Positions 12,580-27,500 of a stretch of 64,000 bases of DNA are shown here, piece by piece. Position numbers and translations under genes: made by a program. Every line of letters starts with the position of its first letter. The first letter of the stretch is position 1. The DNA comes from Pampus argenteus (taxonomy: Eukaryota > Chordata > Actinopteri > Scombriformes > Stromateidae), in assembly GCA_036937835.1 (NCBI GenBank), contig CM072860.1, forward strand, positions 3,032,501 to 3,096,500, given 5' to 3'. The notes beneath the pieces were generated by a model that saw nothing but the letters and a program-made list of their open reading frames with translations, did not search any database and was not told where the DNA came from.

Positions 12580-15500
12580 ATGAAGTGGGGCTGGGTGTTT
12601 TTGGGGGTCTTCCTTTCCTTGGGGACCCTGTCCTGGGGGGAGAAGGGCTTGGAAATCCCAGAGTATGATGGTAAAGACCGCGTTCATGACCTCAACGCCA
12701 AGAACTACAAATCAATCATGAAGAAGTACGACGTGATGGTGATCTACTACCACAAACATGTGGATGGAAACCGCAGTGCCATGAAGCAGTTTCAGATAGA
12801 GGAACTGGCGTTGGAGGTGGGTCTCCGCCAAAGCATGACACTGGATCAATCTGTGGCCAATGTAGAGGAAGGGTCACGGTGGGAAGATGGGAAAGAAGGG
12901 GAAGGGTTTCAGATGGAGAATTTGGCTCCAGTTGGGAAATTCCTGGATACAGCCATGGCTCTTGCATTTAGGGTTTCAGATGAGCAGGATTACAGCTGTT
13001 GACAGGTGAAGGCAAACAGAACATGTGCAGATTATTTCCTTCTGGTTCGGCATCCTGACTGGAAAGGTGCTGAGACTGTAGTGGCAGGAGGAGGAGGATG
13101 AGGATGGAAGGAAGTACTGATGAGGAACTTTAAAGTAATGGGTGAATACTCAAATATGTGCTGTCTGATTGTAAATGATGTTTTGATTGGGTCTGCTTGT
13201 TTTGACCCCATGGACCATGTCCAGGCATGGCTAAATGTTTAGCATGTATAGGTTTATAACAAGTATGTGTAACAAACTGTTTGCTACAGGACCAGCATTT
13301 TTTTAGAATTGCCACATGTGTAACAAAATTGTGAAATTCACCTCAGATGTTTTGGACATATAACAGTAATATCTATTTTCACACACCCAGTAAACACAGT
13401 CAGTCTCATTCATCATTACACCGAATGGTAGATAGATACTGATAGACCTAACAAACATTTCCAAATGATCCAGTTCTTGACTGTCTTCCTTTATCACAGA
13501 CCAGGACAATCTTTAATTTAACTTACAGCTAACCAGAAGCAGTAGTAAATAGAGAGGGGGGCTTGTGAGCAGTAGATCTGCAAATTAGACTGGGGGAAAA
13601 TAAATTAGTATTTCTTCCTCCAGCAGCTGTTGCTGATTTGCTCCAGTAGTTCTGGTAATCAGTCGACAGCAGAAAATGAGTATGCTTGTTCTGGAAACTC
13701 TTACTAGATAAATACATCTGAAGGACTCTTTATCAGCCAACACACTGTCGATGCACCTGGGCCCTACTGTCAGCCAGCGTATTCACGCACAGCAATCCTC
13801 TGCCTGTCAGAGCAGCAGTGTCTTCTTACACAGGCACAGTGTACCTTACACTGGTCTGCATAAGTCACCTCTGTAAATAGCCTGAGATAGCGCTGCATGC
13901 TTAGCAAGAGGCTAAATACCCTCTTGGGATGGACATAGTGTTTGGAGCCATATCTCTCCTCAACTACCGTTCCTACTGCTGTGTCAGCTCTCTCAGGCTT
14001 CATCTACAACACACACACACACACACACACACACACATTACTGCACACCAGGCTGAAGTCCTAAACCATCATTTACACACACATGTCACTGGATCTGATC
14101 AATTTCCTAGCAATGTTGCCAAGTTGTGCTTCTTGGCTTGAGAAAGAGATGCTTGCTGGAGCACATCTTTGCTGGACCGTTACACTAATACAAACTTCCT
14201 GCCAATTATGACCATTCAGCCAATCAAGAAAGAGCCCCAGAGATGCTTAGAGGGGATGCTTAAAATAGCTGGTCATTACCACCTATGTATCAGGGAGTAT
14301 GAATTATTAAACTCCAGAGCTCAGGGAATAAAATCCTCATTGACTTTATTTCAGGCTTAGAGCTGTATATGAGAATATTACTTATGTTTATTTCTTTTTT
14401 GAGTCAACTGTACATTTTTGTAACTTTTTATTACGTAAAACTATAATGTCAGTGTCAATGATTTAGCTGTATCTTCATTGAGTATAAGCAACTCTTGGTT
14501 CCAGGTTCAATGACTAAACTAAATACATATTTCTCATGATACAGCTAAGGTTGACAATTTGAAGATATTGTCCACTGATACTGACAGAAACACAGGTATA
14601 TAAATAACCCTTTTCCAAATCACCTAGAAACAGAATGAGTTAAATTTAGTAAATTAGGCAACTGAATTTTGCTGTAGGCACTGCCAGATGTGGATCAGAA
14701 AGCAATTTATTTGCATTATCCAGCCTGCGTACACATATTATACGGTGGGATTTGTGCCAAAGGATCATCATGTTGAACATCTTGCAGATCTATTTCTTGC
14801 TAAAGTAATTTCTGGTGCATGATACCCAACAATACCAGACGATTGCGGTTCCTTTTTGTGTCGACAAACCTGTTGGATGTACAAAATGTTGTAAGACTAG
14901 TTACAAGCTAGGCTTTTCTTGGTTTCTGAGAAGTTGACATTATGGAGATGTGATGATAGCAGTAGGATGCTAAGTTACGTTAGCATGGCATGGAGTCTGG
15001 TAGTGTTTCCAATGTGCCATAGGAGAACCTCCTGAGAAATCCTGGTTAAACGCGACAGTGATGAAAGTCACCAACAAACTGAAAAGAGTTACCCTGTCAC
15101 ATCTAAAATATGTCCAAAAATATATCCAACTTGTCACCTTTGACCCCTGGAGTCATCTTAGTCTGTGAAAAATAAGATGCAGTGTGTCCTCACAGCTATG
15201 ACCATCCATGTTCATTTTTGACATGCCAATAGTTTGACAAACAGGTTTGGTTTGCAAAACTGAATTTCAATTATTGTAGTCCACATGTAGAACTGCAATA
15301 TTTGGCTTTTTATGTGTGTTTCTACGAAAAGCAAGAAAGAGGTGACAGTTGGACTTTGCTTAAAAACCAACATTTTTCTAGAAGAAGCAATAGTCTATTT
15401 ACAGTCAGTCAAACTTTGGTCAAAGAATTGAACATAATGTTGGACAGTTGTGCTGCACACCTGAACGAATATGACTGCATGTTACTGGTGAGCTGGTAGC

Positions 15501-18500
15501 CACACCGTTGGTGAAGGAGCCAGTGATTGTGACACATGAATGAAACAGTAAACAGCAAATGCAAGTTAACTGATGAATATTAAAAAAGGCAGCTAATGAA
15601 TAAATTTAAATTTATTTGATTTTAGTTGGATCATTTCTCCCTCCAGGGTGACTCTGTCTTTGCATACGTACCTGCAGACAAGAAGCACACGTTGAGTGAC
15701 TAGAAAAATGAGATGTGAGTGCTATTTTTTCAGCTATACAAACATTTGTTAATAGGACGGTGGTGATTATTTCATGGAGTTAAGAGTAGCCACAGGTGTC
15801 AGTCTGTGCAAAGTGAAACAGAGCAATATGTTAAATGAATTGGAAGCAAATTCAGGATACACAAGAATATATTTGACAATCCTAATGATTCAGTTAAGAT
15901 AATAATAAAGCCCACCTTACCTGCAGCAGCTCTGCTGAATACTCCTCTCATTATTATGACTCAGACAAAATATTATGAAGCAAAAGTCATTCAAAGATAT
16001 GATTAGAGACTAACAGGCAACATGTAAAATTAACAGCAGCTCAGCTGGAGGCAGTGACTACGTTTATAAGAACTACCTTTCAAAATATGCAAAAAATTAG
16101 GTCCCTATCTAAGCTTAACAATGTTATTACTGATTAATGTCTTTCTAGCTTGCCTGCTTATTCCATCGCTCTCTTTTTGACCTCAGACCTTTGGCATGCA
16201 GCATATTGTAAATGCCCTCATCAATCACTGCACCCCACACAGATCAGATTGCAGTGATCTTTTACTTGCCACCCTTTTTTACCAACGCACCATCCCTCTT
16301 TATATATACACATACATACACACACACACATTGTTGCTATGGTACCCCGTCTACCATTTAGTAAACTGTACGGACAAAGAGCAGAAACCACACTTTATTC
16401 ACTGTCTGCTTGACACCTCTTTTTTCCTCTCTCTGCAACTCCCATAGACATATAAAAGTGCCAGATTTAGCCAAATTGTTATCTTTCAACATTAGCATTA
16501 ATTTGTTAAAAAAAATACATATAGCAACACAATGCTGCACAGTGATGACATAGCACAGGATATGGATAGCCATCACATAATTGTTTTAAATAGAAAATCA
16601 CATTTACCAACACTGCATGGCTTGTCAATGCCATTTTAGATTGCTTTGGCAGTTTGGAGATACTGGCTGTATGATATGGCAGCTGTAAATATAGTGGACT
16701 TCTGTTATTTCGTACCAGTCTTGTTATTTCGTAACAGTCTTCTATGATTTCGTAGCAGTCTTCTTTTATTTCGTAACAGTCTTCTATTTTTTCGTAACAG
16801 TCGTCTATTATCTCGTAACAGTCTTCTATGATTTCGTAACAGTCTTCTATTATCTCGTAACAGTCTTCTATTATCTCGTAACAGTCTTCTATGATTTCGT
16901 AACAGTCTTCTATTATCTCGTAACAGTCTTCTATTATCTCGTAACAGTCTTCTGTTATTTCGTAACAGTCTTCTTTTATTTCGTAACAGTCTTCTTTTAT
17001 TTCGTACCAGTCTTATGTTATTTCGTACCAGTCTTATGTTATTTCGTAACAGTCTTCTGTTATTTCGTAACAGTCTTCTTTTATTTCGTACCAGTCTTAT
17101 GTTATTTCGTAACAGTCTTCTTTTATTTCGTACCAGTCTTATGTTATTTCGTAACAGTCTTCTGTTATTTCGTTCCAGTTAGTTTTTTTCTCGTCTCAGC
17201 GCCACGTCTAAAAGTCGCTTTGAGTTCTGTCTGTACACACAGTTAGTTTTATTAAAATGTGATTTCTATTACACACACCCACAGCAATATGAAACAGAAC
17301 ATCTTATAAATACATGCACTTAAAGACCAGTAAAGTGAGTGTAATACTATTTCATTTCTTGAACCTTATATCGCTGCAAAAGCTCCTTGGTACAGAGAGA
17401 AATTATCAAAATTACTGGGTCCTTAAAGTATTTTTGTAAGAAAAGAGTTTTAAAACATAATAACACAGTGGCAAATAACTGAAAAAGGTGACATAGTTGC
17501 ACACATAGCAAGGCAAAAACTCATAATGCGTCTCATAATGTCTGAGATGTCTTGTAATGAAGACTCTTCATAGTTTGAAGGAGGCTTCTGCTTTGTCTCG
17601 TCTAATCGCCTTCCATCTACTGAGAGAGCTGCGAAAAGGTCAGACTGTTGCTGTGGTAACTGTTACCCAAGCCAACTTTTCAAGCCGTCCTCCTTTAACC
17701 AGCATAATACATTTCATGCTTACATTTTTAATGGCAGAGGATGATATTAAAGGGGAGAAAGAGTGAATGTGGACACTTGAATCTCTCAATGTTCTGACCT
17801 TTTGTTTAATGTTCATCTAGAGTAAATAAACACTTTGAACTTAAATCCAGAGTTATAAACCGGTATGCAAATTAGAATATGTTTTTCTATATTTCAGAAC
17901 TGGACAAAAATTTAAAATATTTCTGCATTTAGTTAAAAATCGAATAGCGTGGTTGTAATTTAACTTTTCTCAAATGGCGTACAAAGGTAAAGATGCTTCT
18001 TGCCATAAACTGTTGATTGCTCATGCACAATATCTAGAAATACAATATCTCCTTCAATAATATTGCCCGAAAAAAAAATATATAGCTAAAATTTAAGCTT
18101 TTAATAAAATATACAATTGAAATACTACAAACTCTCACAAAAATGTACAGTGACGAATTAACAAATCGATTATAACGGTTTGCAACCATACTGTAAATAA
18201 CCTAATAGTAATATCGAAAATAACACAAGGTAAAAACAATGATTTTTGATATGAATGGTAACACTAACCCGGTATTTTGTTGGACCTATATTGACCCAAA
18301 TGGAGCACATTTTGATGGTTTTTTTTAACCATAAATTGCACATATTTAAAGCAGTTGCTTTTTAGCCGACAAAGTCAACAATCAGAGAAACTAGAAATGC
18401 TTTGGTTTACCTCTTTCTGAAATCAAGGACCAGTTGTTTCAGAGGTTTCTAAAGGTGGCGGGTTTTCACCAATGGTCAGTTGGCTTATGTTAGCAGCTGC

Positions 18501-21500
18501 AGGCTCTTCACAGGCTTTATTCTGCTCCTGTAAACCGAGAAGAATATAAACCAGTTTAGCAATTCTCAGCGGGCAGTGTGATAGTGTACTTGTGCTAAAT
18601 CGAGGTCAGTATGAGATCCTGCTTTTCCAAGCGTGTCCGTTCCATGCAACAACCTGTGAACCTGACAGGCAGCCAGATAACTATTACTGACATTGATTTT
18701 AAGCAACAGACATTGACACCTCACATCCAGACTGTATAAGTAGGGTTGGATCACATTACCTCAAGTTATCTCAATCCAGGCTGGTCCCAATGGCCTTTTT
18801 ACCTCATAAACCTCAGATTACCTTCAAGCCTCTTCATTTAAAATCATCATTACTCCAATGATTTTTTTTGGATTTTATCCAGGATTTATTAGATTCTTTA
18901 TGACAAGTCCCAGTTTTTTTTTCCTATATTTAAGTAACACATACTTAACATTAAGTGACACTGTTGTCAAGTTGTGTGAGAGCAACGTCACATCTTTGGG
19001 GGAGCTCCTCTTACCTTCCTCGATCCCCCCGATGACAGTGTGAAAGAGCAACTATATAAAGGACCAATGTGTCAGATGTGATGCCATTAAATGTGACAGG
19101 AGTTATGTTATGAAGTTATGAGTTAAGTGTCCTCTGTGTTATTCTCTGATGACATCTCATCAGTGTGAAGATATTTGTTTGCAGGCCAGACTTGTTCCGG
19201 GTCATTCAGTTTCTTTCAAAACCCACCTGTTATTTATAGATGATTAATAATGAGGAGCTATTGATTCCAATGGTCTTGCTGAAACTGTATATTTTGCTTC
19301 CTGATATACTGTCACGATGTTAAATGCTTTATTAGCTAAACTATTTTCTGCATTTTCCTCGCTTCCCTTTCTGCTGTTGTAAATAAAATATATACAGTAA
19401 CTTGTCAGTGACAGGCATGACTGTGCATTTGTGTGGTAAGTAATGTATATGACTTGAGGATATATGGTACTACAATATGATACCTTTAATATTGTGGGGT
19501 TTTTTTTAGCTATTCAGGAGATGTTTTTTGGACAGAGTGAATATGATTTATTGTGCTGAAACTCTACCTGGCATAGAATCATTTCTTTACCCTTGCTGAG
19601 GCACATGATTTGAGATATTTTGTACGATTTATTTGAGAGTATAATGATAGTGGAAGCAAGCTGTTCTCTGCAGAAGAATAGGGTTGCGACTTTTCATGCA
19701 GCCTCCAGAGAGCAAATTTGCAGGTAATACTGTTGTTGCTTGAGCCAGGTCTGTGAAAGTCTACCTTCCTTATAATTACATTTTATTGTGTTATTTTTAC
19801 TTTTTGAAAACTATATACAATTAGGTAAAACTTTTATTATAACCACAGAGAAATTGCAGGAAGAGATAAAAGCAAAATTCTTGGATTTATACATTAATAT
19901 TGTCAGGTGAAAATACTATATATATAACAATAAAATAAATATAAAGTATGTGCAATGTGTAACTTTTATTTCCCTTGATGAGTGTTTGTGTTACAACAGA
20001 TTGTCCATATTTCGTCGATATTAGCCAGGTTGGGAGTTTTATGTGTCCATAGACTGCAGCTCAGCGAGGGACCTGTCAGCAGCTCCCAACAACCGGCAAA
20101 AATAGTCGACGAAGAGCCCCCCCATGCTGTTTCTGTCATGCTAAATTTAAATCCTTACTTTCACCCCTCCTACCTCCATTCTGTGTGACTGTCTTTATGA
20201 GGGATGACAACAACGTCAACAAGAACAAACTGCAAACATGATTTAATATTGCAGAATTGAGAATACCGCAAGTAATAAGTTCATTCAAGCATTTTCATCT
20301 TGGTAGAAGCCCAAAAAGATTATCCCCAAATCCCCCAAAACCCTGTTGAAACACCAGTATAAGTGATGTAGCTCTGCCTCTGATCCATTAATCCACCCTG
20401 TCTACACCTTCTTGATGTGTTTAATGAATGTGTCCCCTCCCCCTGGAGTGGGTAAGATGACAGTGGCATTATGCGACTTCTGGACCCGACTCTACTGTAT
20501 ATATTACTTTTTCCCTTGAATGTTCTTTGCTAAATTTGCCCCTCTCTGTTTTATCTATCAGGGAATGTACTATATTACTAATTCATGGCAGAAAAATGTC
20601 AAGGAAATGCAGAGGATCAAGGTGAATCATGAAAAATTTAAACATTAATGTTGAAACCTAGACTTACATCTTCATTCCCACAAAGTGCTGGACCCGAAGA
20701 TAGTACTGAGAAAAAGTACTTTACATCACTGTGAACCAGTGAACACATCATAGATCCCATTTTCTTCTCATTTCCTGCAAAAATATTAACAATATGTTTC
20801 ACAGTTGGCATGTACATCTTGAGAACTTGCATTATGAATTCTATTGAAATGTGTCATTTAGAGGTCATATTAGCTATTTGGACAACTTTGAATGAAAATG
20901 AACTTGGCAGATTACATCTCATGGAAGAAATGACACAGGTGTAATAAATAACATTAATGATGGCTGCATTAATTTGCATCTATTTAGATCTACACCTTCC
21001 CCGTCATTATAAAATCCTGTTGATTGATACACAAATAGAGAAACTTTCCACTTTCAACACTTAAATCCAAAACAACCTGAAAACAACCTTCAACTCTGCA
21101 CAGTGAAGCTCAAACATTCAACTAAAGTAACAAGAAGCAAAAGATCTGAGGGACTTTAAGTCACCTATCAAATCTAAGTAAGGCCATGTGAAACGTGTTG
21201 CGGGCTTTTATGTAACTCACCAAAACAAGCGTGATACATGTAAGACAGATTCTTTGTTTATTAGCTGAGATTGTTATGTGGCATGTTTGTAATATTGGCT
21301 CATTGCTGTCGAAGTGAGTCATTCACAGATGGTCACTTCTGGCCTTACAATTCGTTGTAATGAATCAGCTGTGCATGTGAGATGTCTAAAAGCTTTGCAT
21401 GTGTTTTGTCATAATCCAACATGAGACCATGTTAAAAAATAGTAAAGATTTTAGATTCGTAGCCGTTCGAACATCTTATCAGCTCCTTCCTCACTGTACA

Positions 21501-24500
21501 GTAACACTAGTCAGGCTGTGTTTTTTTTTATACACACTGTTGTATCTGAATCTTTCATGACCACCCTGGCGTTGTGTTATGTAACAGCCTGATGTAAAAC
21601 GTCCTGATGTGTTACAGCAGTCATTACGAATTTACTATCTGGCTCAGACTGAACTTCTAATTTTGCACAAATCCCAGGACAGCAGCTTATTTAAGAAGAT
21701 GGGAAATCTTGCTGCCTTAAAAAACCTGTTAGTTATTTTCACCATTTTACAGACTCAGCATTTTTGGGGTGTATCAGACCAGCTATTTGAGATAATTTGA
21801 TACGATTGTGTGATTTTGTTAAGTAAAAGTTTGGGCAAGGGGCTATGAATCAGCATGTTAAAGCACCATAATAGCCTTTTAATTTTTGCATATTGTAGCC
21901 AATTTTACTGCTGAACTTGCTCCAAAGCTACTTGTAGAGATTTAAAAGGAAAGTAATGTAAAATACTGCATTCTGACATTAAGAACATAACATAAGGTTA
22001 CTCTACGGTTTGGAAACTACAACATTTGTTTAGGGCTTTGGGAAAGATTGGCATTTTGAGTGCATGTGTTTGCATCCCTTGAGCTCTCACTGAGTGACTC
22101 ACATAATAAGGCAACACGCGCATAAAAACATGTGACTCATCGACTGCTCAGAGTCACAAAAAAGATCGGAAACAGACAGTTAGATAGAGTGATGCACAGG
22201 GCTGAAGAGCAGGCTCCTGTCAGGCAGTGTGCGGTTTCTCTTGGAATAAGGTTTATACAGACTACAGCAAATAACACATTGAAGTCAACTCATTAACATA
22301 AAGTCAACAAGATTTAAGGCTGTTGGTGGAGAGTTGGAATATATCTCAAGTTTTTTTTTTTTTTTATGACATGCCTTGCATGAGCTGAGTAGCTATAAGT
22401 AGTGCAGCAAATCAAAAAGATTGATGTGCGGTGAATCAGTGCGGTATACTGCACAAAATACAACATGGCTTTGAATGTGAACAAATGTGCATCCGTGCAT
22501 TGGTCACAAACAACGGATGTGAACAAAATAACACGGCTGGTGGTAAATGGTAGCTGTGTATTAAGCGGATTACTATTGAAAGCCATTGTAGAGGTTTTGA
22601 AAGATTAATATCCAAAGGAATCATACTATCCAGCAAAGGACTAATCAGACACTAGTTCCATATTAAACATGTAGACACTCTTAACCCCTTTTAGACAAAG
22701 TAATTTAAACCAAAGTAACTAAAATTTAGGCTGACCTGCATGGAGCAGTGTAGAGTAAGCATGTGGACAGCTATATTACAAGAAATGTGACCCCTTGCTG
22801 CACCGTGAACCTGCCGCCCTCTCCTAGCTCATCATTTAGTGCCACAGCCAAGTGCAGCGGGAACCCAGAGCACGTTTTTGACAACTCACCGTGGGCACTG
22901 TGCCCTCATCTTGTGTCACCTGACAGGCTGACAGTGACTGGGCATTGAGAGATGGAGCCAACTACCATTACGCCACTGACCTCTCTCTTCTGGCTCTGTG
23001 TATTCGGACTGCTGGATGGGTCGGGTGATAGCAAGGGAACACATGAGGAAACTACGTTTGCGACAAAAATACCCAGATGGATGCAAAAAGAGGGAAAACA
23101 AAGGAGGCGATCATGAGATAGAGAAATGAACCAGAACAGATTTTAAATGTTTAGATGGATGTGCGGAAGTGTTAACTTGCGTGTCAGGTGTCTTCATCCA
23201 TTCATCAGCAGCCCTGCCTGTCTTCTCTCCTCCTCTTTCCACACCCATTTCTATATGTAATGGATCTCAGTCTTCTTTTCTGCTCCTCTACATGCGTTCT
23301 TACAAGGCCTTATATAGCCCATAACTTCACCTCTCTTATAAATACCCCAGAGTTACTAATATGGCCCTGCGGTAATAGAGACAGGGATATAGGATGAGCT
23401 TTGGGGAATAGTTTTGGACTTGGTGTGATGATGATCGATGATGAAAACATTTGAACTGTCACTTGTCTCAAAAAGCTTTGACTCAAGTCAAAGCTACACA
23501 TTTACGGGTCAGCTGTTACACACTGAGTCCAGGTTTAATGGATGAACCCTGAGCTCCATCAATGTTGTCAGGACTTTTTTTAATTTAAAGTAGCTGTAAG
23601 TCTACCTTTACCATAGTCCAGTAAACCACCCAGAGTCTGACTGAAGATTTCGCCTGTGATATCATTCAATGTCAATTCAATATCATTCAAGGCCTCATAA
23701 GCTGGAGGATTTGAAAACAGAGCCAACGTGAGTGAATGAGTGAGTGACCAAAGGGACCAGTTTTGCACCAAATGTATGCACATAATCAAATTTACAAATA
23801 ACAAAGAAGCACTGTGACGGTATTTGTTTGGCAGCTATGTGTACATTTCACCCTTTGTGGGTTTTCCTTTGTCACCTTTAGCAAAAGCCACACAATCATT
23901 TTGTGAATTTGTCTCTCAGTGTTTTTAGTTTAAACATATATTGTCTCCTGTGAAGGCCACACAGATTTGTTGTAAACCTGGAGGCTTTGACTCTTGTGCT
24001 ATGCCCTAAAGCGTCACCTCTTCTTGCAGTTGATCACAAGTCAAGCAGCAATTATCTTTCAGGTATGTTAAGGGTCTGTCTGTTGTTTCTGCAAAGCTGG
24101 GCTGCGAAAAGATTTCTTCTGTCGCTGCAATATCTGCTGATCTTCCTCTCCTTGACTGCAGTTTAGTTTAAAAAAAGATGAAATTACATGACGCAACAAG
24201 AGACCACTGGAGACTGAACTGCTTTCAAAGTCCTGCAGCAGCAGCTTGGGCTGTGCCAGTTTGACTTTATTTCTCGACTGTACTTTTTGTGCCGTAGCAA
24301 ACTGATTTTAGCTGAGTTTACTTGGATAGATTGTTTTAAAAAGACTTCCATCTAATCTGTTAACGAAACATTAACATGTCAATCCATCTTTCCACTCAAT
24401 TTTCCATGCAATCATGAAACTTCATAGAGAGTCAGTATCACAAAAAACATTGTGACTCACTACTAGCAGTGCCTTTTTGGTTTTAGTGCCAAGGTTTTGC

Positions 24501-27500
24501 TGTCTCCACAACTTCTGCCATCAACCAATACAATGGAAGTGAATTTTATTTGTTCTGCTCAAAGCATTGAATGATTATATTAGAAAAACTCAAAACCAAT
24601 GAAAAACAATTTTATATTGTAACTCTGAAAAAGAATTGACTAATTTGGATAGCTGAAGCTTAATATTAGCTTAAAAAAATGTTTAAATACATTTTTGCAC
24701 AGATAGTGCATGCCCATATTAATGTCCAGTATGACCAATAGCAATGATTACAGCATAATGATGAATGTCAATGTTCAAATGGGCACCTGACTATTGTTTA
24801 AAGTTGTAAAAAAAACAGTTTTTTTTTGTTGTTTTTTTTTAAATTTGGGTGAACTGATCCTTTAAAATAATCCATTCCCATTAGCTGTTACACGACAGTT
24901 ATCTTGATTTAGTTTATTTAGGCAGATTGACTAATGTTCCTGACCAGATTAGAGGAAAAACTGGCCCTGGGTCCAATCATGAGGTAATTTGCGCAGGTGC
25001 TTTTGGGGCATTTGGCAACTTACGAATGTTATTATTTTGCAAGGCTGCTTTGCAAGCTGCTACATAAGGCTTTTGACTCTTAATCTTCAGAGAGTAACCT
25101 CAAGGTTAACAGGGCCATAATGCTTTCTGACTCTTCAAGCGCTAAATTGAGTGACAAAGCGATAAAAGGGAGTAATAATCGTAAAACCTTGAACATGGGT
25201 GTTTGTATAAAACTGTGAGAAATAAACCATTTATCACTGTGTGTGTTTAACAGAAAGTGAGAGATAAGAACACAAACGTATGCTTAACTCTGTATATTTA
25301 CAGTATGTGTAAGTATGTTTGCGCATGTATGCAGCGGCTTTACTTTCGCAAATTTCGCTCCTCTCCTTTCCGCCACACCTGTTGCAGAGTCTCTTTTTTC
25401 CTTCGACATAGTTGGCTCAAGTTCTGCCCCTCTTGTTCTTCTGGAAACCCTGCTGTCTGTGCTCCTCTCACGCCGGCTACGAGGGCTGTCAATTGTAGGC
25501 TTCGGTTTCACTCAGATTTAGAAAGTGCAAGGCAGCAATCCAAAGCTTTTGCTTTTAAGGCCTTGAAATTGAGATGGAATGCCATGGAAGTATGTTTTTA
25601 ATGGAGCTCAGAGATTAGGAAATTTCTGTCATGGAAATGAGTTGCAAAGATCAACCAGAGATAGAATCAAATCTCATACGATGCTAAATACAACTTTCTC
25701 TCCATCTTCTTTTCGCCTCAACTCCTTCTACGTCTTCCTCTGTCCAGCTCGCAGCACAAGTTCTGGACGATTTTGATGATGAGGACATCGGATTCGGCCT
25801 GGTGGATGAAAAGAAAGACTCTGCTGTTGCTAAGAAGCTGGGTAAGCTTGAGACCTCGCCGCTGAGAACATTTGCCTAATTGTCAGTGATGAAAAAAAAG
25901 ATCTCTCTCGTCATGTTTTCATTGCATTTAGCCGATAAAGTGCAAAGGTACAAATCTCATAACTTACTCACTGATTCTGCAGGTTTTCTTTATTCCAGTT
26001 ATTATTATGGATGTTAGCAAATATGATCAACATAGAGAACAAGGTTTATGCCTCCAGTCTTGATTGCAATTTGTGTTACTTCATAGTCAACGATGAATAA
26101 ATTAGAATAAGATTCGACAGAACCACAAGGAATGGACAAAAATTAAAATACAACAATTAGGTGTAAAATAGTAATAAATTCTGGGCAAATATGGGATTCA
26201 AACTGTAGTAAAGCAGAGGAGTCAGTGTCTGAGAGAATATATATGAAACAAGGCTGACCTCAAGTGTTGAGCAAAGACATCACAGTTGCTGTAAACTGTG
26301 TGGAAAAAGCCAAACACATTACAGCATGGACATATTTATGCTTACATGATTATACTCCAGTTCATTTACATATGCATATTACTCTTATTAATGTGTAATT
26401 CTGTATCCGTCTCATCAGGTCTGGATGAGGTTGAGAGCATCTACATCTTTGCTGACAATGAGATCATTGAGTACGATGGAGAGCTGGCTTCTGACACCCT
26501 GGTTGAGTTCCTCTATGATGTAAGTCATTTATAATCATTGGCAATTCAGTAACGTTTCTTATGGTGCCATTTGTACACAGGATAGACATACTGAGCACAC
26601 TTGTTGTCCCCTAGATTAAAAAAAATCACAATCATTACAATAAATCTATGAAATCCTCGTCATATGTTTGCCTCTTGTCTCTGGTCATTGTCAGGTGATT
26701 GAAGACCCTGTGGAGATCATTGACAACGAGCGGGAGCTCAAGGGTTTCCACAACATTGATGAGGTCATCAAGCTGGTCGGCTACTTCAAGAGCGAGAAAT
26801 CTCCTCGTAGGTTGACCTATGATTCAAACTGACCTGACTTAAATCAACTTGTTACACCAAGAAATTGGTGTTATTGGTTGAAAAATCTGTTTCGTTTTTT
26901 TTTCCTTATATTTTTTTTGTTTATGTTCACCAGACTACATTGAGTACGACGATGCTGCCGAGGAGTTCCACCCCTTCGTCAAATTCTTTGCCACATTTGA
27001 CCCCAAGGTTTAAATTGTTTGTTTGTTTGATTTGTGTGAATTTGTGTTCTTATTATATGTCTTAATAGTGTCTTGTCAATAGATCATGTTGAGTGTACTG
27101 ATGTTTGCTAAAGTGCAGTCGATCTCACAACATGTTCTGAAAGTGTTGTGCATGCGTTTTAGGTGGATACTGTCTTATCAATGGGAAAAAAGGCTAACAA
27201 ACAAACAAACATAGGTTTTATATCTTATTTCAGATCGCCAAGAAGCTGAAGCTGAAGATGAACGAAGTTGATTTCTATGAGCCATTCATGGAGGAACCCG
27301 TCCCCATTCCAGGAAGACCCTACACTGAAGACGAGCTTGTTGAATTCATTGAACAGCACGACAGGTGAGATACTAAAATAATATTAGCGGAGACGCATTT
27401 ATGGTGACCTATAAGACTTTTTTAGGCCATATAATTAACATAATCTGATGCTAATAATCACCTAGCAAGCAAGGGTTATATAAGATTCATTTCCTTTCTT

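Noticed and set aside
12840..13002. Read-through of casq1 exon 1 into intron 1 (140-aa product)
   Set aside because: The sequence after GAG|GTGGGT has no calsequestrin similarity, whereas exon 2 at 25,748 continues the family sequence in phase.
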